This document shows positions 34,902 to 43,031 of a DNA stretch of 64,000 nucleotides, piece after piece; the stretch's first letter is position 1; each line of letters starts with the position of its first letter. The notes beneath the pieces were generated by a model. The model had not been told where the DNA came from. It searched no databases and worked only from the letters and a program-made list of their open reading frames with translations. A program made the position numbers and the translations under genes. The DNA is from Streptomyces sp. f51 (GTDB taxonomy: Bacteria > Actinomycetota > Actinomycetes > Streptomycetales > Streptomycetaceae), in contig NZ_CP149798.1 in the NCBI RefSeq assembly GCF_037940415.1, positions 434,001 through 498,000 of the forward strand, in the 5' to 3' direction.

Positions 34902-36521
34902 ATGACCTCGTTCCGCCCCGCCCCCTCCTGGCTGGCCGACGCCGTCTTCTACCAGATCTACCCGCAGTCGTTCGCCGACTCGAACGGCGACGGCATCGGC
35001 GACTTCGCCGGCATCACCGAGCGTCTGGACCACCTCGCGTGGCTGGGCGTCAACACCGTCTGGCTCAACCCGTGCTTCGTGTCCCCGTTCGGCGACGCCG
35101 GATACGACGTCGCCGACTATCTGCGCCTCGCACCCCGCTACGGCTCCTCCGACGACCTCGCCCGGCTCGTCGTGGAGGCCCGCCGCCGGGGCATCCGCGT
35201 GCTCCTCGACCTCGTCGCGGGCCACACCTCCGACCAACACCCCTGGTTCCGGGCCGCGGTGGAGGATCCGGACGACGACCGGTACATCTGGGCTCCCGAG
35301 GGGCACGTCCCGGACGGCTTCGTCCCCTCCCCCGGAACACGTCCGGGGGCGTACCTGCCGAACTTCTTCGCGTTCCAGCCCGCCCTCAACTTCGGCTACG
35401 GGAGCGCCCGTCAGGACGAGCCCTGGCGTCTGCCGGTCGACGCGCCGGGTCCGCGTGCCAACCGTGCCGCGCTGCGCACGGTCATGGACCACTGGCTGGG
35501 TCTCGGACTGGCGGGCTTCCGTGTGGACATGGCCGCCTCCCTGGTGAAGGACGACCCGGGCAAGAGGGAAACAGCGGCGATCTGGACCGAGTTGAGGCAC
35601 TGGCTGGACGGTGCGCACCCGGAGGCCGTGCTGCTCTCGGAGTGGGGCGAACCCGAGGTGTCCGTCCCGGCCGGGTTCCACGCGGACTTCTTCCTCCAGT
35701 TCGGCGGCCCCACCGACGGGCTCGCCCTGCGCTCGCTGTGGAGCAACGGCGAGGGCACGGTCAACGAGGCCTGGGACCCGCTCGACTGCTTCTTCGACGC
35801 CGAGGGCCGGGGCTCACCGGAACCGTTCGTGGCGGCCTGGCGCGCCGCCACCACCGCGCTCGGCCCGAGCGGCTTCATCGCGCTCCCGACCGCCAACCAC
35901 GACTTCTCCCGGCTCAACTGCGGCCCCCGCACGGCCGATCAGCTGCCCGCCGCCTTCGTCTTCCAGCTGACCTGGCCGACCCTTCCGGCGATCTACTACG
36001 GCGACGAGATCGGCATGCGCTTCGTGCCGGGACTGCCGGAGAAGGAGGGCAGCGTGCTCGGCCCGCGCTACAACCGCGCCGGCTCCCGTACGCCGATGCA
36101 GTGGGACGACGGCCCCAACGCCGGTTTCTCCTCGGCCCCGGCGGACCGCCTGTACCTCCCGCTCGACCCCGCGCCCGACCGCCCGACCGTCGCCGCCCAA
36201 CGGGCAGACGACACCTCGCTCCTGCGTCTCGTACGCCGTCTGATCGCGTTGCGCACGGGCGCGGCGGAGCTGGGGCCGGACGCGTCGGTCGAGGTGGTGC
36301 ACGCCGGCTACCCGTTCGTGTACGTGCGCGGTGGCCGGTATCTCGTCGTGGTCAACCCGTGCCGCGAGCCCATGAGGTGTGCCGTCGCCCCGGCCACCAC
36401 GGTCCGTTCCCTGGAGTCGGACGGCGTCACGATCGACGGTGGCACGGTGAGCGCCCGGGGTTTCGGCTACGGCGTCTTCGAACTCACCGACGCACGGGCC
36501 GGTTCAGCCCCACAGACGTAG
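34902..36521 (+). CDS. GH13 alpha-amylase-family glycosidase
   Basis: A 539-residue cytoplasmic GH13 enzyme acting on alpha-glucosidic linkages. The TIM-barrel blocks are FYQIYPQSFADSNGDGIGDF (start), GYDVADY, GFRVDMAAS (nucleophile Asp209), LLSEWGEP (acid/base Glu247) and LPTANHDFSR (Asp334). After the barrel, SRTPMQWDDGPNAGF resembles oligo-1,6-glucosidase and trehalose synthase-like members, and a C-terminal beta domain follows. There is no signal peptide, so it works on imported maltodextrin- or trehalose-like sugars. Substrate specificity is not determinable. It is divergent from a methyltransferase gene and overlaps a small ORF at its 3' end. Confidence 0.9.
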   Translation: MTSFRPAPSWLADAVFYQIYPQSFADSNGDGIGDFAGITERLDHLAWLGVNTVWLNPCFVSPFGDAGYDVADYLRLAPRYGSSDDLARLVVEARRRGIRVLLDLVAGHTSDQHPWFRAAVEDPDDDRYIWAPEGHVPDGFVPSPGTRPGAYLPNFFAFQPALNFGYGSARQDEPWRLPVDAPGPRANRAALRTVMDHWLGLGLAGFRVDMAASLVKDDPGKRETAAIWTELRHWLDGAHPEAVLLSEWGEPEVSVPAGFHADFFLQFGGPTDGLALRSLWSNGEGTVNEAWDPLDCFFDAEGRGSPEPFVAAWRAATTALGPSGFIALPTANHDFSRLNCGPRTADQLPAAFVFQLTWPTLPAIYYGDEIGMRFVPGLPEKEGSVLGPRYNRAGSRTPMQWDDGPNAGFSSAPADRLYLPLDPAPDRPTVAAQRADDTSLLRLVRRLIALRTGAAELGPDASVEVVHAGYPFVYVRGGRYLVVVNPCREPMRCAVAPATTVRSLESDGVTIDGGTVSARGFGYGVFELTDARAGSAPQT

Positions 36522-36668
36522 CGCGGCGAGCCAGACGTCCGGGGTGTTCGGGACGGCTTCCCGCGCCGGCACGGCCGAAGCGGGGGCGTCCCGCTCCGGC
36601 CGTGCGCGCCGGGTGAACAGCGACCGGAATGATCCCACCGGGCGGATCGTGCGGGCCTTGGCGGTCAT
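36504..36668 (-). CDS. Small ORF, 54 aa, convergent with the GH13 gene
   Basis: A 54-residue open frame, MTAKARTIRPVGSFRSLFTR onward, ending VWLAALRLWG. AGGAGG stands 9 bases before the ATG, and third codon positions are strongly G/C, as in neighbouring genes. The protein is basic and Arg-rich at the N-terminus, with a short hydrophobic C-terminal end. Its last 18 bases overlap the 3' end of the GH13 gene on the other strand. It follows the ECF42 sigma gene on the same strand after about 90 bases and could belong to that operon. I do not recognise it; coding status rests on codon bias and the ribosome site. Confidence 0.5.
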   Translation of the reverse strand: MTAKARTIRPVGSFRSLFTRRARPERDAPASAVPAREAVPNTPDVWLAALRLWG

Positions 36669-36759
36669 GGCAGGGAGCCTCCTGGGGCGGCGGACGGCGG
36701 TGTCGCCGCCTCCCGGCTCGCAGGCCGGGAGGCGGTCTCACCCCACCGACGAAGGGCTC

Positions 36760-38037
36760 CTACGCCGATCGACACTCCGCGAGCCGCTTCTCCAGGAATC
36801 GCCGTTCGGCCGCGTTCTCCACCAGTTCGAGCGCCCGTCCGTACGCCTCGGCGGCCTCGTCCGTGCGTCCGGCGCGGCGCAGCAGGTCCGCGCGGGTGGC
36901 CGGCAGCAGGTGGTACGTGTCCAGCTCGCCCTGTTCCTCCAGTTCGGCGACCAGGGCGAGTCCGGCGTCGGTGCCTTCGGACATACCCACGGCGACGGCC
37001 TGGTTGAGCCGGACGACGGCGGAGGGCACGAAGCGCCGGAGCTCGCCGTAGAGGGCGGCGATGTCGGCCCAGTCGGTCTCCCCGGCCGTGGCGGCGGTGG
37101 TGTGGCACGCGGCGATGGCGGCCTGGATCTGGTACGGGCCCGGGCGTCCGCGGCGCAGCGCGGTCTCCAGCAGTGCGGCGCCCTCGTCCGCCCCGGAGGT
37201 GTCCCAGGCGGCCCGGTCCTGGTCCTCCAGGGTGACCAGGTCGCCCGCGGCGTCGACGCGTGTGCCGCTCCGGGCGTCGTGGAGCAGCAACAGCGCCAGC
37301 AGGCCGAGGACTTCGGGCTCGTGGGGCATCAGCCGGGCCAGGACGCGGGCGAGCCGGATCGCCTCGGCGGAGAGGTTCGTGCGCGTGAGATCGGCGCCCG
37401 CCGTGGCGGCGTACCCCTCGTTGAAGAGCAGATAGAGCACGCCGAGGACACCGGTGGTGCGTTCGGGCAGGAGGTGCGCGGGCGGTACGCGGTAGGGGAT
37501 GCCCGCGTTGCGGATCTTCCGCTTGGCGCGCACGAGCCGCTGCGCCATCGTCGCCTCGGGGACGAGGAAGGCGCGCGCGATCTCGGGCGTGGTGAGCCCC
37601 GCCAGGGTGCGCAGGGTGAGGGCCACCCGGGCCTCGATGGCCAGCGCCGGGTGGCAGCAGGTGAAGATCAGGCGCAGTCGGTCGTCGCCGACGCCGCTGC
37701 CGTCACCGGGATCCGTTTCGTACGGATGGTACGAGTCGTACGGTTCGTACAGACCTTCGTCGCGCGCCGACACCGCCACCTCCCGCAGTTTGCGCGCACC
37801 GGCCGCCTCGCGGCGCAGCACGTCCAGGGCCCGATGGCGCGCGGTCGTGGTCAGCCAGGCGCCGGGGCGGCGCGGAACTCCGTCGCGCCGCCACCGGTCG
37901 AGCGCCTGGGCGAAGGCGTCCTGCGCGCACTCCTCGGCGAGGTCCCAGTCGCCGGTCATGCGGATCAGGGTGGCGACGACCTGGCCCCACTCCTCACGGA
38001 ACGCGGCCGCGACCGCCTCCTCGACGCCGTCGTTCAC
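36760..38037 (-). CDS. ECF42-group RNA polymerase sigma factor
   Basis: A 425-residue sigma factor of the ECF42 group. Region 2 is present ([30 protein letters not shown]) and region 4 follows ([28 protein letters not shown]). A long C-terminal extension of about 230 residues has the TPR-like/DUF6596 helices ([33 protein letters not shown] and repeated [20 protein letters not shown]). Instead of an anti-sigma factor, ECF42 genes are linked to DGPF/YCII proteins, as here: two lie upstream in the same operon. The start GTG overlaps the upstream stop by 4 bp. The C-terminal extension is the expected control element in this group. Confidence 0.93.
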   Translation of the reverse strand: MNDGVEEAVAAAFREEWGQVVATLIRMTGDWDLAEECAQDAFAQALDRWRRDGVPRRPGAWLTTTARHRALDVLRREAAGARKLREVAVSARDEGLYEPYDSYHPYETDPGDGSGVGDDRLRLIFTCCHPALAIEARVALTLRTLAGLTTPEIARAFLVPEATMAQRLVRAKRKIRNAGIPYRVPPAHLLPERTTGVLGVLYLLFNEGYAATAGADLTRTNLSAEAIRLARVLARLMPHEPEVLGLLALLLLHDARSGTRVDAAGDLVTLEDQDRAAWDTSGADEGAALLETALRRGRPGPYQIQAAIAACHTTAATAGETDWADIAALYGELRRFVPSAVVRLNQAVAVGMSEGTDAGLALVAELEEQGELDTYHLLPATRADLLRRAGRTDEAAEAYGRALELVENAAERRFLEKRLAECRSA

Positions 38038-38375
38038 TCCCAGACCGGCCGCACCTCCACCGAACCGCCCGCCAGCGCGGCGGGATGCCGGGACGCGAGC
38101 GCGATGGCCTCGTCGAGGTCGGCGACCTCGATGATGTCGATGCCCGCGACGTACTCCTTCGATTCCACGAACGGCCCGTCCGTGAGCAGGACTTCGTCGC
38201 CCTGGACCCGCACGGTGGTGGCGTCGGTGGCGGGCCGCAGCCGGGCGCCGCCCGTGACGACGCCGCGCTCGCGGACCTCCTTGACGTACGAGGCGAACCG
38301 GGGGTCGTCGGCGATGTCCTCGGGGGCGAGCTCCTCGCCGCCGGCCGGAGTGCAGATGAACAGGGCGTACTTCAC
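38034..38375 (-). CDS. DGPF/YCII-related protein
   Basis: A 113-residue single-domain YCII/DGPF protein. The eponymous motif is [15 protein letters not shown] (about 67-81), preceded by [14 protein letters not shown]. Proteins of this family are the hallmark partners of ECF42 sigma factors and are thought to be part of their regulon or signal output. Both ends overlap neighbours by 4 bp (GTGA at 38372-38375 and at 38034-38037), so the three genes are translated as a unit. No enzymatic residue set has been assigned to the family. Confidence 0.92.
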   Translation of the reverse strand: MKYALFICTPAGGEELAPEDIADDPRFASYVKEVRERGVVTGGARLRPATDATTVRVQGDEVLLTDGPFVESKEYVAGIDIIEVADLDEAIALASRHPAALAGGSVEVRPVWE

Positions 38376-39118
38376 GACCGCGGCTCCCCGGCCGGCGGGC
38401 GACCGGCGTCCGAGGGCACCGACATGTGCTGGTGTGCGATCAGCCAGCGGTCGCCGGCCGCGCGGTAGCCGGTGGTGACGCGGGTCGTGGAGTCCAGCGT
38501 CGTGCCGTCGGCGAGCGGGGCGCGCAGACGGACCACGGCGTGGCTGAACGCGATGCTCTCGTCGACGCGCAGCCGGAAGTCGAGGACCTCGCGGTCGACG
38601 GGACCCGCGAGCGCGGAGAACCACTGTTCCTGCGCCTTGCGCAGGGCGTCGGCGCCGCTCTGCTCCAGACCGCTCACGGGGTGGAAGACCTCGACGTCGG
38701 GGGCGTAGCAGGCCATCGCACGGTCGAGGTCACGTTCGCGGAGCGCCTCGGTGAGCTCGGCGTCGAGATGGCGGATCCGCCCTTCGGCGTCCTCGTCCTC
38801 CCAGAAGGCGCGCACCTCCATCGCGCCGATGGTGGCGACCGGGTGCTTCGCGGCGGCCTCGATCGCCTCCTCCATGGAGGCGCATTCGAGGATGTCGAAG
38901 CCGGCGACGTACTCCTTCGTCTCGGCGAACGGCCCGTCGGTGCGCAGCACCTCGCCGTCGCGGACCCGGACGGTGACCGCCTCGGCGGGCAGCCGCAGCC
39001 GGTGGCCGTGCAGCCGGACGCCCCGCTCGGCGCCCAGTTCCTCGACCCACGGTTCGACGGGTGCCATCCCGGAGGCGTCGGCGGTGTCGTCGCCACAGAC
39101 CAGCAGCATGTACTTCAT
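38372..39118 (-). CDS. DGPF/YCII domain fused to SnoaL-like domain
   Basis: A 248-residue two-domain protein and the first gene of the ECF42 operon. Residues about 1-110 are a YCII/DGPF domain ([16 protein letters not shown] and [20 protein letters not shown]). Residues about 115-235 are a SnoaL/NTF2-like domain ([33 protein letters not shown] and [13 protein letters not shown]). The fusion combines the usual ECF42 partner with a small-molecule-binding fold that in other sigma families acts as a sensor, so it may feed a signal to this system; that is inference. GGAGG precedes ATG 39118, and an ECF42-type promoter motif lies upstream. Confidence 0.9.
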   Translation of the reverse strand: MKYMLLVCGDDTADASGMAPVEPWVEELGAERGVRLHGHRLRLPAEAVTVRVRDGEVLRTDGPFAETKEYVAGFDILECASMEEAIEAAAKHPVATIGAMEVRAFWEDEDAEGRIRHLDAELTEALRERDLDRAMACYAPDVEVFHPVSGLEQSGADALRKAQEQWFSALAGPVDREVLDFRLRVDESIAFSHAVVRLRAPLADGTTLDSTTRVTTGYRAAGDRWLIAHQHMSVPSDAGRPPAGEPRS

Positions 39119-39156
39119 GGTTCCTCCCGGTGCTCATGAGCTTCCTACACCGCACC

Positions 39157-39183
39157 GACGAACGGCGCCCCGGCGAATCGACA
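39157..39183 (-). promoter_or_regulatory. ECF42-type promoter of the sigma operon
   Basis: On the minus strand, TGTCGA (39183-39178) is followed after 17 bases by CGTC (39160-39157), 38 bases before the ATG at 39118. From memory, ECF42 target promoters carry TGTCGA at -35 and CGA/TC-like -10 elements, so the operon probably drives its own expression. Confidence 0.72.
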
Positions 39184-39233
39184 GGCCCCGGATATTTTTT
39201 TCGCGTGCCCGCCGGGGCGGGCGGTCGGCCCGG

Positions 39234-40487
39234 TCAGGGGCGGGCGGTCCCGGGGCGTACGGGGAGGGTGCGGACGCTGTTGCCGACGAAGCTGGCCTGC
39301 TGGGTGAGCTCCGCCTCGGACACCGCGAGGTCGAGGTCGGGGAAGCGGGTGAAGAGCCGTTCCAGGGCGATGGTGGCCTCCATCCGGGCGAGGGGCGCGC
39401 CGAGGCAGTAGTGGGCGCCGTGTCCGAGGGAGATGTGGCGGGCGGCGCCGGGCCGCCGGGGGCGGGTGACGTCGAAGCGGTCGGCGTCCGGTCCGTGCGC
39501 GGCCCGGTCGCGGCCGGCGGCCGAGTAGCCGGCGAGCACCGGCGTGCCCTGCGGGATGACGGTCCCGTCGACGGTGAGGTCGCGCACCGGGTAGCGGAAC
39601 GGGAAGTAGCTGACGGGGGCGTCCCAGCGCAGGGTCTCCTCGACGACGTCCGCCCAGTCCGCCTCGCCGTCGAGGACCGAGGCGAGCTGGTCCCGGTGGG
39701 CGCACAGAGCCCGTACGGCGTTGGTGATCAGGTTCAGGGTGGTCTCGTGCCCGGCGATGATCATGAGCACCAGGGTGCCCATGAGTTCCTGCCGGCTGAG
39801 CCGGTCGCCGTCCTCGTCGTGGGCGGCGATCAGCGCGCTGGTGAGGTCGTCGCCCGGGGTCTCCGTACGGGCGGCCGCGACGGCGCCGAGCACGGCCATC
39901 AGTTCGCGGTTCGCGGCGACGGCCTGCTCGGGGCCGATGTCGGTGGAGACGACCTGGTTCGTCAGACGGTGGAGCCGGTCGCGGTACTGCGCGTCGACGC
40001 CCAGGAGTTCGCCGATGACGCCCATCGGCAGCGGGAGCGCGAAGTGTTCGCGCAGGTCGGCCACTCCCCCGCCCTCCCGCGCCGCCGCGTTCAGTCCGTC
40101 GAGCAGCGTCGAGGTCAAGTCCTCGATCCTGGGCCGCAGTCGCTCGACCCGTCGGACCGTGAACGCCTTGCTGACCAGGGAGCGCAGGCGCCGGTGGTCG
40201 TCGCCGTCGGCGGTCGTCATGCCCTGCACGGTGGCGAAGGTCATGAGCGGCCATCCCTCGGCCACACGGCCCTCGTTCAGGGCCGTGAAGTGCCGGGCCC
40301 CCTTGGCTACATCGGGGTGCGCGAGGAATTCCTTCAGTGCCTCGTGCCCCAGCACCACCGCGCCCTCCACCTCGCCGGGCAGCACCACCGAGGTGACGGC
40401 GCCCCGTGCGAGCAGCCGCTCGTTGACGGCGTGCGGACATCCGCCCGCGGGGTCCAGGCGGTGCGGCGTGACGGGCGAGGTGTCCAC
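39234..40487 (-). CDS. Cytochrome P450
   Basis: A 417-residue bacterial class I cytochrome P450 mono-oxygenase. The I-helix oxygen-activation motif is IAGHETT, the K-helix ExxR is EETLR, and the heme loop is LGHGAHYCLGAPLAR with the cysteine ligand. The usual phenylalanine at the start of the heme loop (FGxGxHxCxG) is leucine here. The start is GTG 40487 with AAGGAG 6 bases upstream; the frame is open far beyond this across the divergent hydrolase gene, but that extension is antisense noise. No ferredoxin or reductase gene is adjacent, so redox partners come from elsewhere. The substrate is unknown. Confidence 0.92.
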   Translation of the reverse strand: MDTSPVTPHRLDPAGGCPHAVNERLLARGAVTSVVLPGEVEGAVVLGHEALKEFLAHPDVAKGARHFTALNEGRVAEGWPLMTFATVQGMTTADGDDHRRLRSLVSKAFTVRRVERLRPRIEDLTSTLLDGLNAAAREGGGVADLREHFALPLPMGVIGELLGVDAQYRDRLHRLTNQVVSTDIGPEQAVAANRELMAVLGAVAAARTETPGDDLTSALIAAHDEDGDRLSRQELMGTLVLMIIAGHETTLNLITNAVRALCAHRDQLASVLDGEADWADVVEETLRWDAPVSYFPFRYPVRDLTVDGTVIPQGTPVLAGYSAAGRDRAAHGPDADRFDVTRPRRPGAARHISLGHGAHYCLGAPLARMEATIALERLFTRFPDLDLAVSEAELTQQASFVGNSVRTLPVRPGTARP

Positions 40488-40700
40488 CGTGTTCTCCTTG
40501 CGGCCGGGGCGAGTTGAGGGTCGTACGACACCGACGGGCGCCGTACGAAGATCGATTGTGCCCGCTCGCGGCAGCGGGCGCAGCACCTCGGTCAAGCCCT
40601 TCGGACGGCCCACGGGAGGCGGGAAGCGCCGATGCCTCCTTACGCTCGTAGGGACGGGTTTCCTTGGACCGCGCGCGCCGCGGTCCCGGAGGTGACGGCC

Positions 40701-41510
40701 ATGCGTGCCTCGCTGATCCAGTTGTCCGTGGACTCCTCGGACACCGCGGACGAGCGGCGCCGCCGTGCGGCCTCGCTGGTACGCGGTTGGGCGGGCGACG
40801 ACCTGGTGGTCCTGCCCGAGCTGTGGGCGGCCGGGGCGTGGGCGTACGACCGCTGGGGGCACGACGCCGAAGGGATCGACGGCCCCACCGCGCGGGCCAT
40901 GTCCGCGGCGGCCCGGGAGGCCGGGGTGTGGCTGCACGCCGGATCCGTCGTCGAGCGGGACGAGGACGGGACGCTGTACAACACGGCGCTGCTCTTCGAC
41001 CGGTCCGGCGAGCTGCGGGGGCTCTACCGCAAGATCCACCGGTACGGCTTCGACACCGGGGAGGCGACCCTGATGGGCGGGGGCGACGCCGTCGTGACCG
41101 TGCCCACCGACTTCGGTGTCGTCGGCCTCGCCATCTGCTACGACCTGCGCTTCCCCGAGCTCTTCCGGGGACTGCTCGACGCGGGCGCGGAGCTGATCGT
41201 GGTGCCCGCGGCGTGGCCGGCGTCCCGGCTCGCCCACTGGCGGCTCCTGACCCGCACCAGGGCCCTGGAGGAGCAGGTCTTCCTCCTGGCCTGCTGTGCG
41301 ACGGGCACCCACGGCGGTATGCGGCAGGGTGGACACAGCGTCGTCGCCGACCCCTGGGGAACCGTCCTGGGCGAGGCCGGCACCGCGGAGGAGATCCTGA
41401 CGGTGGACCTCGACATGGCGCGGGTCGCCCTGACGCGCGCCGAACTCCCGGTCCTGCGCGACCGCGTGCTCGGCGTCCAGGCCCCCCCGGAGGCCGTGAG
41501 CCGCGCCTGA
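40701..41510 (+). CDS. Carbon-nitrogen hydrolase (nitrilase superfamily)
   Basis: A 269-residue cytoplasmic amidase of the nitrilase superfamily. The Glu-Lys-Cys triad is visible: VLPELWAAGAW (Glu), LYRKIHRYGF (Lys) and LAICYDLRFPELFR (Cys). The branch resembles omega-amidase/YafV-type enzymes, but the substrate is uncertain. GGAGGTGA sits 9 bases before ATG 40701. It is divergent from the P450 gene with 213 bases between them. Confidence 0.9.
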   Translation: MRASLIQLSVDSSDTADERRRRAASLVRGWAGDDLVVLPELWAAGAWAYDRWGHDAEGIDGPTARAMSAAAREAGVWLHAGSVVERDEDGTLYNTALLFDRSGELRGLYRKIHRYGFDTGEATLMGGGDAVVTVPTDFGVVGLAICYDLRFPELFRGLLDAGAELIVVPAAWPASRLAHWRLLTRTRALEEQVFLLACCATGTHGGMRQGGHSVVADPWGTVLGEAGTAEEILTVDLDMARVALTRAELPVLRDRVLGVQAPPEAVSRA

Positions 41511-41805
41511 GCGTGTGACCCGGACGACACTCGGTCCGGGCCGATCGGTGGTACTCTGCGAACAGCACTCGTGTACGCCTCTCTGTTCAGGCGCCGGTGC
41601 AAGTTCCCTTCTCCCGCTGTCACGCGGTCGATTCCGGTTCGCGCAACAGCTTCTCCGCACCACCTCCGCGGTACGCCCGGGGAATCCCCCCGTCACGTCC
41701 TAGGTGATGCTCCCGCCGCACCGAGGCGCGCCCCGCGCCCTCCCTTCGCGGCCATCCCCCTTCCTCACGCATGACCATGCGATCCCGTCCCCGAGAGGAC
41801 ACCCC
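41511..41805 (+). other. Leader region of the short Rho gene
   Basis: 295 bases from the hydrolase stop to the rho-type ATG. A possible -10 (TACTCT, 41552-41557) lies near its start, which would give a leader of about 240 nt. From about 41600 the RNA is pyrimidine-rich and C-rich with little obvious pairing, as expected of Rho-binding (rut-like) RNA. Short open frames start at GTG 41515 (62 codons) and GTG 41571 (67 codons), but neither has a good ribosome site. Confidence 0.45.
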
Positions 41806-42942
41806 ATGACCACCACACTCGAACACCCCGTACAGGAGCGGCCCCGGACCCGGACGGCCGTCGGTGTCCTCGACATCGACGGCAACGGGAAGGGGCACCT
41901 GCGCTCCGCGAGCCTCCTGCCCTCGCCCGACGACCTCCAGGTCTCCCCCGCGCTGATCCGCCGTCACGGCCTGCGCAGGGGCGACACCGTGGAGGGTGTG
42001 CGCGGCGGGCCCCGGATCCTCACCGAGGTCGAGCGGATCAACGGCCGCACGTCCGAAGAGCCGCGCCGCCGCCCGCACTTCAAGGACCTCACCCCGCTGC
42101 ACCCGCGTGACCGGCTCCGGCTGGAGCACCCGGCGAGCGCGCTGACCGGACGCGTCGTGGACCTGGTCTCGCCGGTCGGCAAGGGCCAGCGCGGTCTGAT
42201 CGTCGCCCCGCCCAAGACCGGCAAGACGGTGCTGATCCAGCAGATCGCCGCCGCCGTGGCCGGCAACCACCCCGAATGCCGTCTGATGGTGCTGCTGCTC
42301 GACGAACGCCCCGAGGAGGTGACCGACATGCGGCGCTCCGTACGCGGCGAGGTCTACGCCTCCACCTTCGACCAGTCGCCCAGGCAGCACATCGCGCTCG
42401 CCGAGCTCGTCGTCGAGCGGGCCAAGCGGCTCGTCGAGGCGGGCGAGGACGTCGTGATCCTGCTCGACTCGCTCACCCGGCTGTGCCGGGCGCACAACAA
42501 CGCGGCCGCCGCGGGCGGACGCACCCTCAGCGGCGGTGTCGACGCCGGCGCCCTCCAGGGGCCCAAGCGGCTCTTCGGCGCGGCGCGTCTCGCCGAGGAG
42601 GGCGGCTCGCTCACCATCCTCGCCACCGCCCTGGTGGACACCGGTTCCCGCGCCGACGACTTCTTCTTCGAGGAGCTCAAGGGCACGGGCAACATGGAAC
42701 TGCGGCTGGACCGGACCCTGGCCGCCCGGCGCGTCTTCCCCGCGGTCGACATCACCCCCTCCGGCACCCGCCGCGAGGAACTCCTCGTGCCGGCGGCCGA
42801 GTCGGCAGCGCTGCGAGGACTGCGTCGCGCCCTGCTGACACGCGACGCGGAGTCCGGCCTGGAGACGCTCCTGGAGCGGCTGCGCGCCACCCCCGACAAC
42901 GCCGCCTTCCTGCGCCGGATCCAGCCCACGCTGCCGTCCTGA
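41806..42942 (+). CDS. Transcription termination factor Rho, short paralogue
   Basis: A 378-residue hexameric RNA helicase of the Rho family. The N-terminal RNA-binding OB domain is present (DDLQVSPALIRRHGLRRGDTVEG, about 45-67). Helicase motifs are also present: P-loop APPKTGKT (about 129-136), VVILLDSLTRLCRAHN, DTGSRADDFFFEELKGTGNM (R-loop) and the final LLVPAAESAALRGLR. The main actinobacterial Rho is about 600-700 residues with a long basic, Asp/Gly-rich insertion; this protein lacks it and its flank (only about 40 N-terminal residues). It is therefore probably a second Rho. All ATPase residues look intact, so it is probably active. Confidence 0.88.
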   Translation: MTTTLEHPVQERPRTRTAVGVLDIDGNGKGHLRSASLLPSPDDLQVSPALIRRHGLRRGDTVEGVRGGPRILTEVERINGRTSEEPRRRPHFKDLTPLHPRDRLRLEHPASALTGRVVDLVSPVGKGQRGLIVAPPKTGKTVLIQQIAAAVAGNHPECRLMVLLLDERPEEVTDMRRSVRGEVYASTFDQSPRQHIALAELVVERAKRLVEAGEDVVILLDSLTRLCRAHNNAAAAGGRTLSGGVDAGALQGPKRLFGAARLAEEGGSLTILATALVDTGSRADDFFFEELKGTGNMELRLDRTLAARRVFPAVDITPSGTRREELLVPAAESAALRGLRRALLTRDAESGLETLLERLRATPDNAAFLRRIQPTLPS

Positions 42943-43031
42943 CGACCCGCGCCTGCGGCATCCGGGTGCTCGACGGCGCCGCTCGGCCCGGCCACCCCGG
43001 CGTGTCGCGCGACCGTTCCTACGTTTGCGGT

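Noticed and set aside
39234..41696. Upstream extension of the P450 frame to about 820 residues
   Set aside because: It crosses the divergent nitrilase-family gene and has no ribosome site; GTG 40487 with AAGGAG gives a normal P450 length.
41515..41774. Leader peptides (62 and 67 codons) upstream of the short rho gene
   Set aside because: They start at GTG without ribosome sites and overlap each other; kept only as a note on the leader.
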